From contig WNNJ02002543.1 in the NCBI GenBank assembly GCA_012934845.2, positions 216,559-280,558 of the forward strand: a stretch of DNA of 64,000 nt, in the 5' to 3' direction. Numbering within the stretch: position 1 is the stretch's first letter; each line of letters begins with the position of its first letter. This document shows, piece by piece, positions 20,977 through 31,520 of the stretch. Both the position numbers and the translations under genes were made by a program. This stretch comes from Pomphorhynchus laevis. Its lineage: Eukaryota > Acanthocephala > Palaeacanthocephala > Echinorhynchida > Pomphorhynchidae. Under the pieces are notes generated by a model. That model was not told where the DNA came from. It saw only the letters and a list, made by a program, of their open reading frames with translations, and searched no databases.

Positions 20977-23900
20977 TCAAATTGCGATCGAAGTATGGAA
21001 CATGGTGGATTTATTCTGGCAAGCAGCTGAATCACTTTTGCCAGTTGTATCAGTAGTAGCTTTCTTAGTGAATGCACGGATAGAAACTAACCGCGGTATG
21101 TAACTATTTCCCGTTGTCGTCCTGCTGTATAATTTGTCATGATTCATTATCATTGACGATTCTTTAGCCAATGGTGGTCTATTGGATGCTGCTTTCATCG
21201 TAAGGCCTGCGATACTTGCCAGGTGCATTGTATCAAAGTCGTGGTATTGCTTGCTCAATGATGCATTATCTCGATTGAATATGTAATCTTCTTCATTGAA
21301 GCAACACGATTTAACTTTCCCAGCAACATTAATATTTGCAGCATTTGGACGTATTGGGTAATAATAATGATGATGGTGATTACGGTTAGTTGGTTCATTA
21401 TGCATTGTGGAACGCAAAAGATGGCGATACACCACAGGTGGAATCACAGTAGTCATTATTATTGGTTGTTGCTGATGTGATTTTGCTGCATTTGAAAGAC
21501 ATACCTTATTAGGTGTCGAAAAACGTCTCTTTATCTTATTCGTTTCTTCTTTAGGCAACGGGAAAGGTTTGTCGGTTAGAGGCATTTGTCGCCTGTTATA
21601 ATAGTGATAGTTCTGCTGGTATTCGTTCTCGAAAAAGATTTGATTTCTCCGTAGTGAATTTAGCAAACAAGAAGAAGTTCTATCCACTATAGTCGTACAG
21701 TGTTTATTAATATTTACTTTATACGGACTTTGCTGCCTGTATATGGAACAACCGCAAGCAGTACAATTTCCGGATCTTACTTCTACGGCATTTATAATAC
21801 TATTTTTGCTGTAATTGATCTTATCAGTGTTGCAAACACTGTCTAATAATATAGAACTGTTTTCGTAGATCGCTAATTTTTTGCTCTGTATATCGGATGT
21901 CGAAGAATCATCAACACTTCTTGTTTGTACAGCGAGTGAATTATGCTCATCAACTCGCGCTGCGTTATCTTGTTCTCCCATTTTTGAATTTTTTTTATAT
22001 CTGAGTATCCTATTGTTGTTGCTGGTGATGCTGTTCTTTTGGAAAATGCCGCGAAGTTTTTGGCCATGATGAGACAGTGGTGATGGGCGCTGATGATGGT
22101 ATTGATGTTCTTGCTGGTCGTTCATTTCGGAAAATAGCATGTTTTGAACGACATATGCGCTTTGTTTAGTTAGTTGGGAATTATCAATGATGGCTCTTTC
22201 TTTGCTGCTTTCGTCAATGCTACGTTTGGACAATGGCTTTATTGTTTCTAATGTATCTACTATTAATGTCGATGTTGACTTGTTGTTATTAATGGACGAG
22301 TTCGTTTCAGTTGAACACTTTCTTGTTGCATCTACCACGCTATTATTTTCACCACCATCACAGCGGCTGATGTTGTTTCCACTGCCACGACTACTATTGA
22401 TGTTATGGGATCTGTTGTACACGTTCTTTATCCATGACATAATTCCTTTTCTATTTATTAGTGGCGACAATTTATTGGTGCTATTAGTGGCGATAATTTT
22501 GTCGTTGTATTCAGTTGTATTTTCACGATTGCCAATATGCCCACCATTGTCGCAGTCTCGTCTATTGTAGTTTGTGTATGAATCGTCAACATGATTATCA
22601 CCTTCATGGTCGTCTCCATGATAACTTTTGTCATCGGGGCAGCAGTCATTATTGTTATCATGTGATCGCTGCGAGGTTAGTTGTTCGTAAGACCATGATC
22701 CGCGAGATGCAAGTTTAAATGTGCTGATTTTGCCAATATTTTTCAATCCGTTATCAAAGTTTCGTTTCTCTGTTTCTAGTGATCCTGTTATTGATGATAA
22801 TGATGATGATCGCGGTTGTAATAGTGGGCCAGTGTTATCGCCGACACTTTTAAACCTTTCAGCCCTTGGCGATCGATGATGATGAGAGAATATAGATGAC
22901 CACCATTGCTGGCTTAACAGTGCAGCTAGTGTAGCGCGTCGGGGCGATTGACTTGAGGACGAGGATTCACTGTTATATGACGTTACTGCCGCAGTTGACT
23001 CGGTGATTTTGTTGTCATTATCGACGCTGTTGTTAGCGCAAAAATCATACTCTCTGTTCAACAACTTCAAATCAGTTAGCTGCCTACTTTTCGGCGAGCT
23101 ACTGTCGGTAATTGGACGAACCCTTTCTTGATAATGGCAACGCGACGCCAGTGATGATATATTTTTATCCACTACCTTTTCGACTGGTGAGTAGTTCACT
23201 TTCAGCCGGTATCGCTCTTTTTTGATACAGTCTATTACCTCGCTGCCGAATATGCATGTACAGTTCCGTAATAAAAAACTGGTGAAACTAGACGCTGATT
23301 GACTAAATATACAAGCATTAGACAGGTTTTTCAAATTACAATTTTGAAATAACACGCTGCTGGTACATATCGCCAAACCATCGCAATCCATGTTTGTTTC
23401 AATTTTGTTTGACTGAATTTTATAGAGCAAGCACATTAGGAATTTAATTAAAAGCTGTTTTGGTTTGCTCAAGTCGTTAATCGCTTTTCGGGCAACTGCA
23501 TGCATTTGGGCTGAAGATGAAATTCGTTTTGACCATATGTCTGATATGATTTCGGCACTACATGATGTTAGCTCTGTATTATTAAGTGAATTTCGGTGCA
23601 TGTGCAGTAGAATTTTTCTTGCGCGATTGTTAAATCGGTTTGATCTGTTATTCCGGCTCTTGCGGTCTATGTCATTGCAGTGACTTAGTTGATGGCCACA
23701 CGCTTCAATCCACTGTGTACACACTGATATCGGAAAAAACGGGCAGTCATCGCTCTGAAGTATTCGCTTCAAAATCGCTGCAGCTAAATGCGGCTCACCA
23801 AGAAAATCGATAATATCACCATCATTGTGTAGACAATTCGATGCCAATTCTTGTTGTTTGGTATTTTGACTCACAATTTTATTGTATTTTGAATTCGTTG

Positions 23901-25035
23901 TTTTGATGTCGTTCCAATGAATATTTAAACGGTCGATCAGTTCATCTACGTGTTTATAATTAGGGCATTTTCTAAATATGCCAGTAGTGTGTGAACCATG
24001 TTCGTAAAGAGTCAATAACAGTGTACTCAAGGGATAGTAGATATGTTCGTCCGTGCAAAAATTGTCCACCGATTTTAGTCTAAACTTGCTCTTAGTTTTT
24101 GTAGAGTAGCGATGTTGTTCTACAGCGACATTTAGCAACAAATTCATGGCACCACCATATGTTTCGTTACCGATATCTGACAGCATTTTCCTTTCGCTAT
24201 ATCTTCGCTTTGCCATTTTCGTATAATTCATAAACCTGAGGTTGTTGCTACTTTGAGGAGTTGCTTTTGTTTTAGTAGGTCTTGAATTACTACTTATCAT
24301 TGCCGTAGATACACATTCTAAATCGTCACCACATTGCTGGTTCGGAGGTTCTTTTAGATGATCGATGCCTTCGTGATCTTCATTTTCATTAGTGCACGTT
24401 TGAACCAATGACTTTTTCGACCAATAATTTAGTTTTGTGTATCTATTGTTCTTACTAGTGCGCAGTGTCATATCACTTATTACATTTGTCATATCGGTAT
24501 TGATATTACTGCTGCTGATACGACAACATTTATTGGAAGGGGCTTTTAGCGTACTCTCATCATCATCTTCTTCCATTGTTGCATCAATCAAGCCGATTAA
24601 ACTGCCACTCCTCATGCCATCATTACTCTTTTCATTCAAATGTGTTATTGATATGTTACCCAGTTGAAGCGATCGTTGTTGATGCTGTGGTGGAGTAACA
24701 TCTATTGATCGCATTCGATCTTGAAAATTTAATCGACTGTTCTGGTTATATTCAGCTTCCCGTCCACAGGCATGGCCTCGGTTACCACAAGAATCATTTT
24801 TCGGATCCACTACATTTATTCGACTGTCATTATCACCACTGTCATCACTATTGGAACAATGGCAGCAAAAGGTAGAAGTCGACGAACAAGTGGAAGGCAA
24901 ACTTTCTTTATCCTGATGGTTTGCACTGCAAATTATAGTAGAGTTGAAAGACTCATCAAAATCAACTTCATTTGTATCGTAGGATATTTTACTCAGCACA
25001 TTGCGCGATGATGCCGCTTCCGTAGCCATTGACAT
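20977..25035 (-). CDS. RhoGAP-domain protein, ARHGAP20-like, single long exon
   Basis: The reading frame is open for about 1,352 codons from ATG at 25035; an upstream in-frame stop lies within 60 bases and no ATG precedes it. The catalytic RhoGAP domain covers about residues 330-590. It opens with IYYPLSTLLLTLYEHG, carries the arginine finger in GIFRKC (Arg about 355) and includes KPKQLLIKFLMCLLYKI and DGLAICTSSVLF, the conserved C-terminal helices. Such domains speed GTP hydrolysis by Rho, Rac or Cdc42. The pattern is closest to the ARHGAP20/TAGAP type, but no PH or RA domain is seen. An Asn/Ser-rich insert of about 60 residues interrupts the domain. The N-terminal 320 and C-terminal 760 residues are low-complexity (Asn, Ser, His runs). 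The lack of introns contrasts with DNAJC3 nearby; a 5' exon could be missed. Confidence 0.85.
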   Translation of the reverse strand: MSMATEAASSRNVLSKISYDTNEVDFDESFNSTIICSANHQDKESLPSTCSSTSTFCCHCSNSDDSGDNDSRINVVDPKNDSCGNRGHACGREAEYNQNSRLNFQDRMRSIDVTPPQHQQRSLQLGNISITHLNEKSNDGMRSGSLIGLIDATMEEDDDESTLKAPSNKCCRISSSNINTDMTNVISDMTLRTSKNNRYTKLNYWSKKSLVQTCTNENEDHEGIDHLKEPPNQQCGDDLECVSTAMISSNSRPTKTKATPQSSNNLRFMNYTKMAKRRYSERKMLSDIGNETYGGAMNLLLNVAVEQHRYSTKTKSKFRLKSVDNFCTDEHIYYPLSTLLLTLYEHGSHTTGIFRKCPNYKHVDELIDRLNIHWNDIKTTNSKYNKIVSQNTKQQELASNCLHNDGDIIDFLGEPHLAAAILKRILQSDDCPFFPISVCTQWIEACGHQLSHCNDIDRKSRNNRSNRFNNRARKILLHMHRNSLNNTELTSCSAEIISDIWSKRISSSAQMHAVARKAINDLSKPKQLLIKFLMCLLYKIQSNKIETNMDCDGLAICTSSVLFQNCNLKNLSNACIFSQSASSFTSFLLRNCTCIFGSEVIDCIKKERYRLKVNYSPVEKVVDKNISSLASRCHYQERVRPITDSSSPKSRQLTDLKLLNREYDFCANNSVDNDNKITESTAAVTSYNSESSSSSQSPRRATLAALLSQQWWSSIFSHHHRSPRAERFKSVGDNTGPLLQPRSSSLSSITGSLETEKRNFDNGLKNIGKISTFKLASRGSWSYEQLTSQRSHDNNNDCCPDDKSYHGDDHEGDNHVDDSYTNYNRRDCDNGGHIGNRENTTEYNDKIIATNSTNKLSPLINRKGIMSWIKNVYNRSHNINSSRGSGNNISRCDGGENNSVVDATRKCSTETNSSINNNKSTSTLIVDTLETIKPLSKRSIDESSKERAIIDNSQLTKQSAYVVQNMLFSEMNDQQEHQYHHQRPSPLSHHGQKLRGIFQKNSITSNNNRILRYKKNSKMGEQDNAARVDEHNSLAVQTRSVDDSSTSDIQSKKLAIYENSSILLDSVCNTDKINYSKNSIINAVEVRSGNCTACGCSIYRQQSPYKVNINKHCTTIVDRTSSCLLNSLRRNQIFFENEYQQNYHYYNRRQMPLTDKPFPLPKEETNKIKRRFSTPNKVCLSNAAKSHQQQPIIMTTVIPPVVYRHLLRSTMHNEPTNRNHHHHYYYPIRPNAANINVAGKVKSCCFNEEDYIFNRDNASLSKQYHDFDTMHLASIAGLTMKAASNRPPLAKESSMIMNHDKLYSRTTTGNSYIPRLVSIRAFTKKATTDTTGKSDSAACQNKSTMFHTSIAI

Positions 25036-25794
25036 GACCTTGCTCAATTTTGTCTTCAGATGTATATTATAACTGAATTATGTTTATTTCTTTTTTTTAT
25101 CTACGAACAAAGATAATAGCAAATTCAATAGAACTCATTATTTTCAGCAGCAAATTTCGGTCGCTAAGTAACAAAAATACACCGAGACATTCAAATGAAA
25201 ACAAGATCATGTTTGCAGCATACAAATTAATCAATTACTACACTTTATGTACAATTTAAATATAATATTTATATTTATTTATAAATATAAATAAATATAA
25301 ATATATAATATTTATATTTATTAATGTTATTCACTTTTATTAAGGATTTTTAAATGAAACATTAATTCGTTGACGGAGCAGTACGTTTTATCGCACTTTA
25401 TCCAACGGTTACGAAATATTCGATACAGATGTTGTTGATAAAACATAAAATTACGAAAGCGATAATCTCAATCACAGATTTAATTATCGTTTTTGTTAAT
25501 AAAAGTATTTAGTGCGTTGAAATGGTTTTTACATAATGTTTTGTTTCCTATTAATTTATTTATAGAAACAAAGAAGATATAAAGATTGGATTAAGATGTC
25601 TATACATTGTAAGACAGCTAAAATTGACTAAATTTTACATTTCATTTAGAAATGCATAATTTATTTCAAATGTTTTACTTTTGCGCTTATTTAAGCACTG
25701 CTTTTGTGTTTCCTATATATGAAGAAGATCTAGTCTAAAACGTTTTGAATAAACGTGTGACTTATTCTTAAGTCAAAATTCTTAAGACGCATTT
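25036..25794. other. No gene seen; upstream side of the RhoGAP gene
   Basis: AT-rich sequence that would contain the promoter or 5' UTR of the RhoGAP gene. An ATATAAATATTTATA-type palindromic run lies around 25255-25320. I cannot define a promoter element. Confidence 0.5.
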
Positions 25795-26011
25795 CGAAAG
25801 AAATCCTTGACCGTTGTCTACTCAGCACATCCGTGCACTACTATTATACATACCGTATCCATTAAGGATCCAACGAGTGCAGCGACAACTCAGCAACAAC
25901 ATCTGCCTAGTGTTTAAGGATGGTTCGCACAGCAATTCGATCTGGTAAAGAGCGTAAGCCCCAGTGAATTGAGCAAAGTGTCGGAAATGCCTTTATTCAC
26001 AATGTCACACA

Positions 26012-26083
26012 GGCAACCGAAACGACCAGTGAGTACTTCATTCTACTGATGAGTGTTGCCGAGTACTCATTGATCGTCTAGAA
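26012..26083 (+). ncRNA. Nested-order hammerhead, family A array unit 1
   Basis: Strand b: GGCAACC, GAA at 26019-26021, ACGACCA. Strand a: TTCTA, CTGATGA at 26046-26052, G, bulged T, GTTGCC. Strand c: TGATCGT, C17 at 26078, TAGAA. Stem II is 7 bp, stem I at least 5, stem III 6 of 7. The wrapping helix is TGAGTACT with AGTACTCA; its last pair is T-A here but C-G in the 10166 copy, a compensated change. Confidence 0.72.
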
Positions 26084-26375
26084 GTGACATGGTGACTGAA
26101 AGTCGTGAATCGAAGTCCAGTCTATCAAACAACACCATTTTGTATAAATGCCGTATTTCGAAAGAAATCCTGGACCGTTGTCTACTCAGCACATCCATGC
26201 ACTACTACTATTCATGCCGTATTCATTAAGAATCCAACGAGTGCAGCGAAAATTCAGCAACAACCTCTGCCTAGTGTTTAAGGATGGTCCGCACAGCAAT
26301 TCGATCTGGCAAAGAGCGTGAGCCTCAGACAATTAAGCAAAGTGTCGTAAACGCCTTTATTCACAATGTCACACA

Positions 26376-26446
26376 GGCAACCGAACAACCAGTGAGTACT
26401 TCATTCTACTAATGAGTGTTGCCGAGTACTCATTGATCGTCTAGAA
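26376..26446 (+). ncRNA. Nested-order hammerhead, family A array unit 2 (core mutated)
   Basis: Same layout, but the core reads CTAATGA (G5 changed to A) and the GAA strand has GAACAACC in place of GAAACGACC. G5 is essential in the hammerhead, so this copy should be inactive as strand a, although its cleavage strand ending GTC at 26441 is intact. Confidence 0.65.
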
Positions 26447-26738
26447 GTGACATGGTGACTGAAAGTCATGAATCGAAGTCTAGTCTAACAAGCAACACCA
26501 TTTTGTATAAATGCCGTATTTCGAAAGAAATCCTGGACCGTTGTCTACTCAGCACATCCGTGCACTACTATTATACATGCCGTATCCATTAAGAATCCAA
26601 CGAGTCCATCGACAATTCAGCAACAACCTATGCTTAGTGTTTTAGGATGGTCCGCACAGCAATTCGATCTGGTAAAGAGCGTAAGCCTTAGTGAATTAGA
26701 CAAAGTGTCGGAAATTCTTTCATTCATAATGTCACACA

Positions 26739-26829
26739 GGCAACCGAAGCGATCAGTGAGTACTTCATTTTACTGATGAGTGCTGCCGGGTACTCATCAT
26801 TTCGATGCTGATGTGGTGGTCTAGAAATG
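26739..26829 (+). ncRNA. Nested-order hammerhead, family A array unit 3
   Basis: CTGATGA is kept; the GAA strand reads GAAGCGATCA and the cleavage strand TGGTGGTC with C17 at 26821. Stem III pairs with one mismatch and two wobbles, stem I with one wobble. The wrapping helix is TGAGTACT with GGTACTCA (one wobble). A diverged but recognisable copy. Confidence 0.6.
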
Positions 26830-26960
26830 ACATGGTGACTGAAAGTCGTGAATCAAAGTCCAGCCAATCTACCAAGCTGCCCCATTTTATGGTCTGCCAA
26901 GCAACACCATTTATTGTATATGTTACTGTATCCACAAAAGGACCGCAGACGGAAGAAATT

Positions 26961-28120
26961 AACGTGTGTTATATATACCAACCATAACGCCTATCTAACA
27001 AAAATTAAACCATCAAGTAAATATAAATATATGGATAAAATTGAATTAATAGAATCCTTAAATATTTGATAAATCAAAATTTTTTAAAAGTATGGATATC
27101 TATATTTTGACAAATAAAATGTGTTGCAATAGCAGGTAATAATAGCCCAATTATAGCTAACTTAATTTTATGATTGATATAATATGAATTTGTTAAAAAT
27201 TGTGAAAGACGAAGTCTAAAATATATAAAAGATATTAAAATATGTGATATATTCATATGTGTATTTAACACTAACAATTTTTATTCAATAAGTTCACAAA
27301 TTTATCTAGATAGTTTAATTCTTAATAAGATTAATATTGTTGATGAGCAAGTTTTCATCTATATATGAAAAATGAATTAACATCTATTAAAACGATAGAG
27401 GAACTTTACTTTTAAATAATTTAATAATTAATAGACACATATTTTATGGTACTATAAAATTTAGTACTTTAAAAATAAAATTAAACTAAAAATTGCAAAA
27501 TATCTAAATCTACAAAGTTTAAAGATAAGTAAAATTTTTTATAGACAAATATTAAATAATATGTACTGTGAGAATAACAATATATACTGTTATGTTTCGA
27601 TACATTGATAATATATGTTTATTTAATTCTAATAATTTTTATTCAATTAGTGAGCACATTTATCCAGAAAGCCTTATTCTTAACAAAACTAATATTAATG
27701 ATAAAGAAGGTGTATATCTAGATATGAACATTAAATTAACATTAACTAAAACTACTATTAATTTATATCGTAAAGATGACATATTTAAATTTACAAGAAA
27801 CATATTTTTGCATGAGCATTCATGCATACCATATAATATAAAATATAATACATTAAATAATGAAATTTTAAGAATTGCAACAATATGTAATGATATTGGC
27901 TTTCTTCAAAATCATTTAAATAATTTAATAGATACATATTTTAAACTAGGTTACTATAAAAATAACATCAAGCAGAAAATAGTAAAATATATAAATCAAC
28001 ACAATAATATAAAGAATAAATTTAAACTCTTAAGTGGCAAATTTTTATGGATGAATAATAAATAATATACTTTGCATTAGAATAAGATACTAGATAATCA
28101 AATTTCATTAGACGAAATGC
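26961..28120 (+). mobile_element. Penelope-type reverse transcriptase relics, two tandem pieces
   Basis: The first piece (about 27115-27420) reads GVAIAGNNSPIIANLIL, matching the PLSPxLANL block, then FNTNNFYSIS and LDSLILNKINIVD. The second (27568-28065) is open for 165 codons: RYIDNICLFNSNNFYSIS, YPESLILNKTNIND, VYLDMNIKLT, INLYRKDD and LRIATICND. The last blocks match the region after YxDD in Penelope-like reverse transcriptases (YRK, then RxxRIC). The catalytic pair reads DN instead of DD. A third copy lies at 59300-59480, and the 3' end after 28040 recurs at 54270-54360. Likely a decayed family of Penelope-like or related elements. Confidence 0.65.
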
Positions 28121-28898
28121 ATCATTATAATGTTTGCAATGCTGCTATTTAGGGTTGAGACATAGGAGTCTGATACCTGATAACAGCAAATCCTCCTCAT
28201 GACATTTAATCTTTATTCTGGTACCTTGTGTATTATTTATTAATCAACCCATAAAAATTGATTTTTTAGAAAATCTAAATTATATAAATTCTTAAGATTA
28301 AAATGCTTAATATTATTTTAAATTTAAATTTAGTAGAAAATTCTTAGTTTCTTAAAATTAGTTCATACTAAATCTTCGCGTTTGAATGAAATTAAATAAA
28401 ATCTAAAGATCAAAATATTACTTCATTCAAAAAATTTAAAATCGACATTTCGGTAGCTTTTATTATCATCAATCTGGAAGAAAAAATTGAATTTAATGAG
28501 TCGAGATGGCACAGTTTATTGCCTTCCATATATTCTTTAAATGTGATAAATTATAATTTCTTGATTTCTATCATTAAAATTGAAAGTTGACAATTCTTGG
28601 TATTTTGAATAAAATACTCAATACTTTCCAGATTTTATGTTTTTCTCATCTACAATGAATTGTGCATCCACTGTTTGTCGTAATGGTGATTCATGTTTAC
28701 AAAACAAGCTTAACGTGTTCGTTTCATTTCACTAATCAAATTTGATCCTTAATAAATAAATCCTTAATACAACTTAATCCTTAATAAACTGCATCATCAA
28801 CAATTAAAGTTTGCGTTGTCGCCTTTGGCATTCAAAAAACTACTCGATAAGAATGAACGATACCAATTGTTTTAATCTTAAAAATTTCTTGAATACTC
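28121..28898. other. No gene seen; one TTTCGG-type repeat end
   Basis: AT-rich sequence. At 28445-28475 a gacatttcggtagc...tcatcaatc phrase looks like the end of a Penelope-like terminal repeat, with a degraded hammerhead on the - strand (TGATGA ... CCGAAA). Otherwise nothing recognised. Confidence 0.5.
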
Positions 28899-29306
28899 AT
28901 TGTAAGTCTTAAGTAGGGGGTGTCGGTTCCTCCTCGTGGTGCTCCTGGAAATTTCCCGCAGCATACCAGCTGCGAAGTGAGCTTAATGCGGACAACTCCC
29001 TATGACAGGCCCATACGACAGGCCGATCAAGAGGATACTAAGAAAAATCGTTATCAATGGTAAAGTCCTTCAATGTTTCGCAATGGAGCTAGGCCGTACA
29101 TTGAAATTGACGCGGCAGAACTTCTTAAGACTTCTCAGACTCTCCGGCTTCTCGAAGGACTTCTCAATCGACGCTCAAGATTTCCGAACTTAACCCGGAC
29201 CAGGATCCGAATAGTGTGAAATAGAGGACCAAATTATACATATCCGACTCCGCCTCAAAGATGGATAAGGGCTAAAAAAAGAAGAAGATTGTAAGTCTTA
29301 AGTAGG
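28899..29306 (+). mobile_element. Short retroposon with HDV-like 5' ribozyme, copy 1
   Basis: The element (28918-29287) is flanked by a perfect 19-bp target site duplication, attgtaagtcttaagtagg (28899-28917 and 29288-29306). It starts with a G run and the ribozyme-like segment, and ends in aaaaaaagaagaag. No reverse transcriptase is carried; the short open stretch at 29002-29193 has no recognised domain. The second copy is at 58910-59295. The insertion was made by a LINE machinery from another locus; the partner LINE is not identified. Long duplications and the ribozyme at the 5' end resemble R2-derived short elements. Confidence 0.85.
28916..28993 (+). ncRNA. HDV-like ribozyme, degraded copy
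   Basis: P4 hairpin GCAGC (28958-28962) with GCTGC (28969-28973) is intact and identical to the other copy. The junction reads GAGCTTAA with the likely catalytic C at 28982. P1 is weak (GGG with CCC at 28955-28957 plus G-U pairs) and P2 keeps GTC with GAC plus one mismatch. Judged by itself it would be doubtful; alignment to 58912-58987 supports it. Confidence 0.5.
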
Positions 29307-30479
29307 CAATACAAAATCCAAAGTATTGAGGCAATGAAGCCTAATAAACTTCACCGGTATTTATATTTAAGGAATTGAAATGAATATTTAAGCATGTGTG
29401 CTAATATTTTTAACTCACGAGTAGTCATTGTTTTCTTCTGTGCATTTTTCCAATGATATCAAGTTGTTACAAGTTGTTTTCCGAATGCAACTTGTAAAAC
29501 TTTTACACAATTATAAACATCACAGCATACCGATTTTGCATAGAATCACAATTTTTATATTGTGCTTTCTAAAAGGTGGCCGAATTTTGTGGACGTTTGA
29601 TTACCGTTGTTGATGTATCGTTCGATTTTGTTTTGTCAGTGAAATATGTCAATTGAACGTTAAATATATGCATAAGAAAAAATTTTATAAACAATATGTT
29701 ATATTTTTATAAATGTAATGTATATTTATATTCATAATAATTATTAAATATCGGTATTGAATAAAAATATATTTATTTTACATTTCGGTCAGAGCCTTGG
29801 AAAAATTATCTCTCTAGCTTTCTGAGGAAGGCTTCTGCAAAAGTTTATGAATCAAAACTATAATCAAATTAATGGACAATCCCAAGTGCATAAAAATGTT
29901 TTTCTAAATATAATTGCACACCCAACCAACAAACCAATGCATATTATAGTTTCAACTTTTGGCCTTTATCAATCTAAAGACAAAAATGGAAGCATTACAA
30001 ATCTAAGGAAATTACAAATATCCAGCTTTGTTCTCGTTCACGCCGTTTTTTGGTGTTGCTTTAATTATCACCAATAAAGGTGTGTCTATAAAGTGTCCCT
30101 GATTTCTCGTTATTAATTATATATGCAATGTCTTATCAGTACGTCTGGTTAGATGCCTCGCCTCTTGATTTCTCCGAATATAAGACCGACTCATATTCAT
30201 TTTTTAAAACACGGTATTCAAGGCTTATATTTGGGGTTTTAACATTTTCATATTATAATTATAATCTGTTTTTCTATGCTGCAGAATGATATAAATTCAT
30301 TTGGAAAAGACTGTTGAAGCAAGCATATGGATGATTTTTTAAAAAGTTTAACGCAACAAAATAATTTGAATATAAAAGTAGAATTGAGGAGCATACGAGA
30401 CATTAAATGAGATTATATTTTTTATTACTAGCTCTTTCATTTATTCTAAGACAGTCATCATTTTTCTGGACTGTCTCAA
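29307..30479. other. No gene recognised
   Basis: AT-rich sequence. A phrase catttcggtcagagcc...tctgaggaaggc at 29783-29833 resembles the conserved end of a retroelement terminal repeat. An open stretch at 29847-30077 has no recognisable family. Confidence 0.5.
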
Positions 30480-31520
30480 GATAATAACTTTATTCTTTTG
30501 GCGGAATTGACTTTCTTGCAATTTGAAACTATTTTAAATAATTGTATAATATATCTTGTGCTAAGCAATCAATATTTCGTCAAATGTATACTTTTTATAC
30601 AGGTACCTTTCCGAAGTGTATAGGAAGCACATTTGCCATTCCCATAACTTTTTTACACGTTTGTCAACTTATTTTAAACTTGGTTTTACGAAGTTTATGA
30701 GTTGATTTCTTAACATCCCATTTCTCATATATTCATTTAATTCAGCTCAAATATAATCCTTGAGTGGTTTATGTATGGAAGTGCCCAGTGTTTGACGAAA
30801 TGGAGTCATTCCCACAGGTATAATATTACTCAGTCGATATTTCTTTTTGAGAGAAATACTTTTATATCCTCCGCTCTAATTCTATGTACATGAAGAATCC
30901 AAAATTTATAAACCTCGCTGATTACCTCTAAATATAGGTGAAATCATTAAATCAATTCACTTTTTAAGAATGCCATATGTGCACTTTCCACACATTATAT
31001 CCTGATTTTGCCCTTTGCAGTGATCAGAGACGGTACTTTCCCCATCTAATCAAATTGTTTAAATACAGGTAACACACATAGATTTATACCCGAGGAAGAA
31101 ACAGATTGAAGATGTACTGATGTAATCAATGGTTGTTTAAGATAAATTGCCCATAAAAACTGCGAGTTCGTCCATTGCGATCATGTTATTCGGTTCAGTT
31201 CGTTCCGTTGAATAAAGTTGTCTACCCAGTGTTGTGATGCTTTTGAATTCGCAACCTGTTATATCTAGCGGCAATGTTATTGCAATACTAAATATTTAAA
31301 TATCGGCTCTATTTACAACACACGACATTGATCGCCTTTCGATGATCAATTCCCAGATGATTTCTTCCAGCTCATCAAATACTAGCTTTTGTCCTGATCT
31401 ATTTATCCTTTTGACATTCCCTAATATATTTCTCAGCCTAAATTATCAAGTTCATTTCGTCATTTCTTAACCATTCGAGACCTTTCATGTTTTTCTTGCA
31501 AATACGGTAAGGTTTTTATT
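30480..31520 (-). pseudogene. Pogo/Tigger-like DNA transposase relic
   Basis: Read on the - strand in fragments: a DNA-binding block near 31430-31330 (GQKLVFDELEEIIWELI, like the CENPB-type helix-turn-helix linker), the first catalytic region near 31190-31150 (NNMIAMDELAVFMGN, matching NMDE-x-x-VFFD), then VLDS-like ILDSSCT near 30900 and IPVGMTPFRQTLGTSIHKPL near 30820-30760 (matching IPGGxTxxLQPLDVxINKPFK), which contains the last catalytic aspartate position, here read as glycine. Many stops and frame changes separate the blocks, so it is an old dead copy of the pogo/Tigger group. Terminal inverted repeats were not found. Confidence 0.7.

Larger units (their letters stand above)
25795..26960 (+). 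mobile_element. Family A retrozyme-like tandem array
   Basis: One partial and three further units share tcgaaagaaatcctggaccg, the cagcacatccgtgcac phrase and a hammerhead segment. Distances between equivalent cleavage positions are 363 bp (26078 to 26441) and 380 bp (26441 to 26821); the extra 17 bases in the last unit lie just before the cleavage strand. There is no ORF. Solo copies lie at 10145-10385 and 38300-38712. Unit length and tandem form match retrozymes. Confidence 0.8.

Noticed and set aside
22187-22570. Hydrophobic open frames on the + strand within the RhoGAP gene
   Set aside because: They are the complement of the Asn/Ser/His-rich coding strand and have no independent support.
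25036-25047. Extending the RhoGAP protein four residues upstream
   Set aside because: The codon at 25047 is TTG, not ATG; the first ATG in the frame is at 25035.
29847-30077. 76-codon open stretch as a gene
   Set aside because: No domain, splice context or composition signal distinguishes it from chance in AT-rich DNA.
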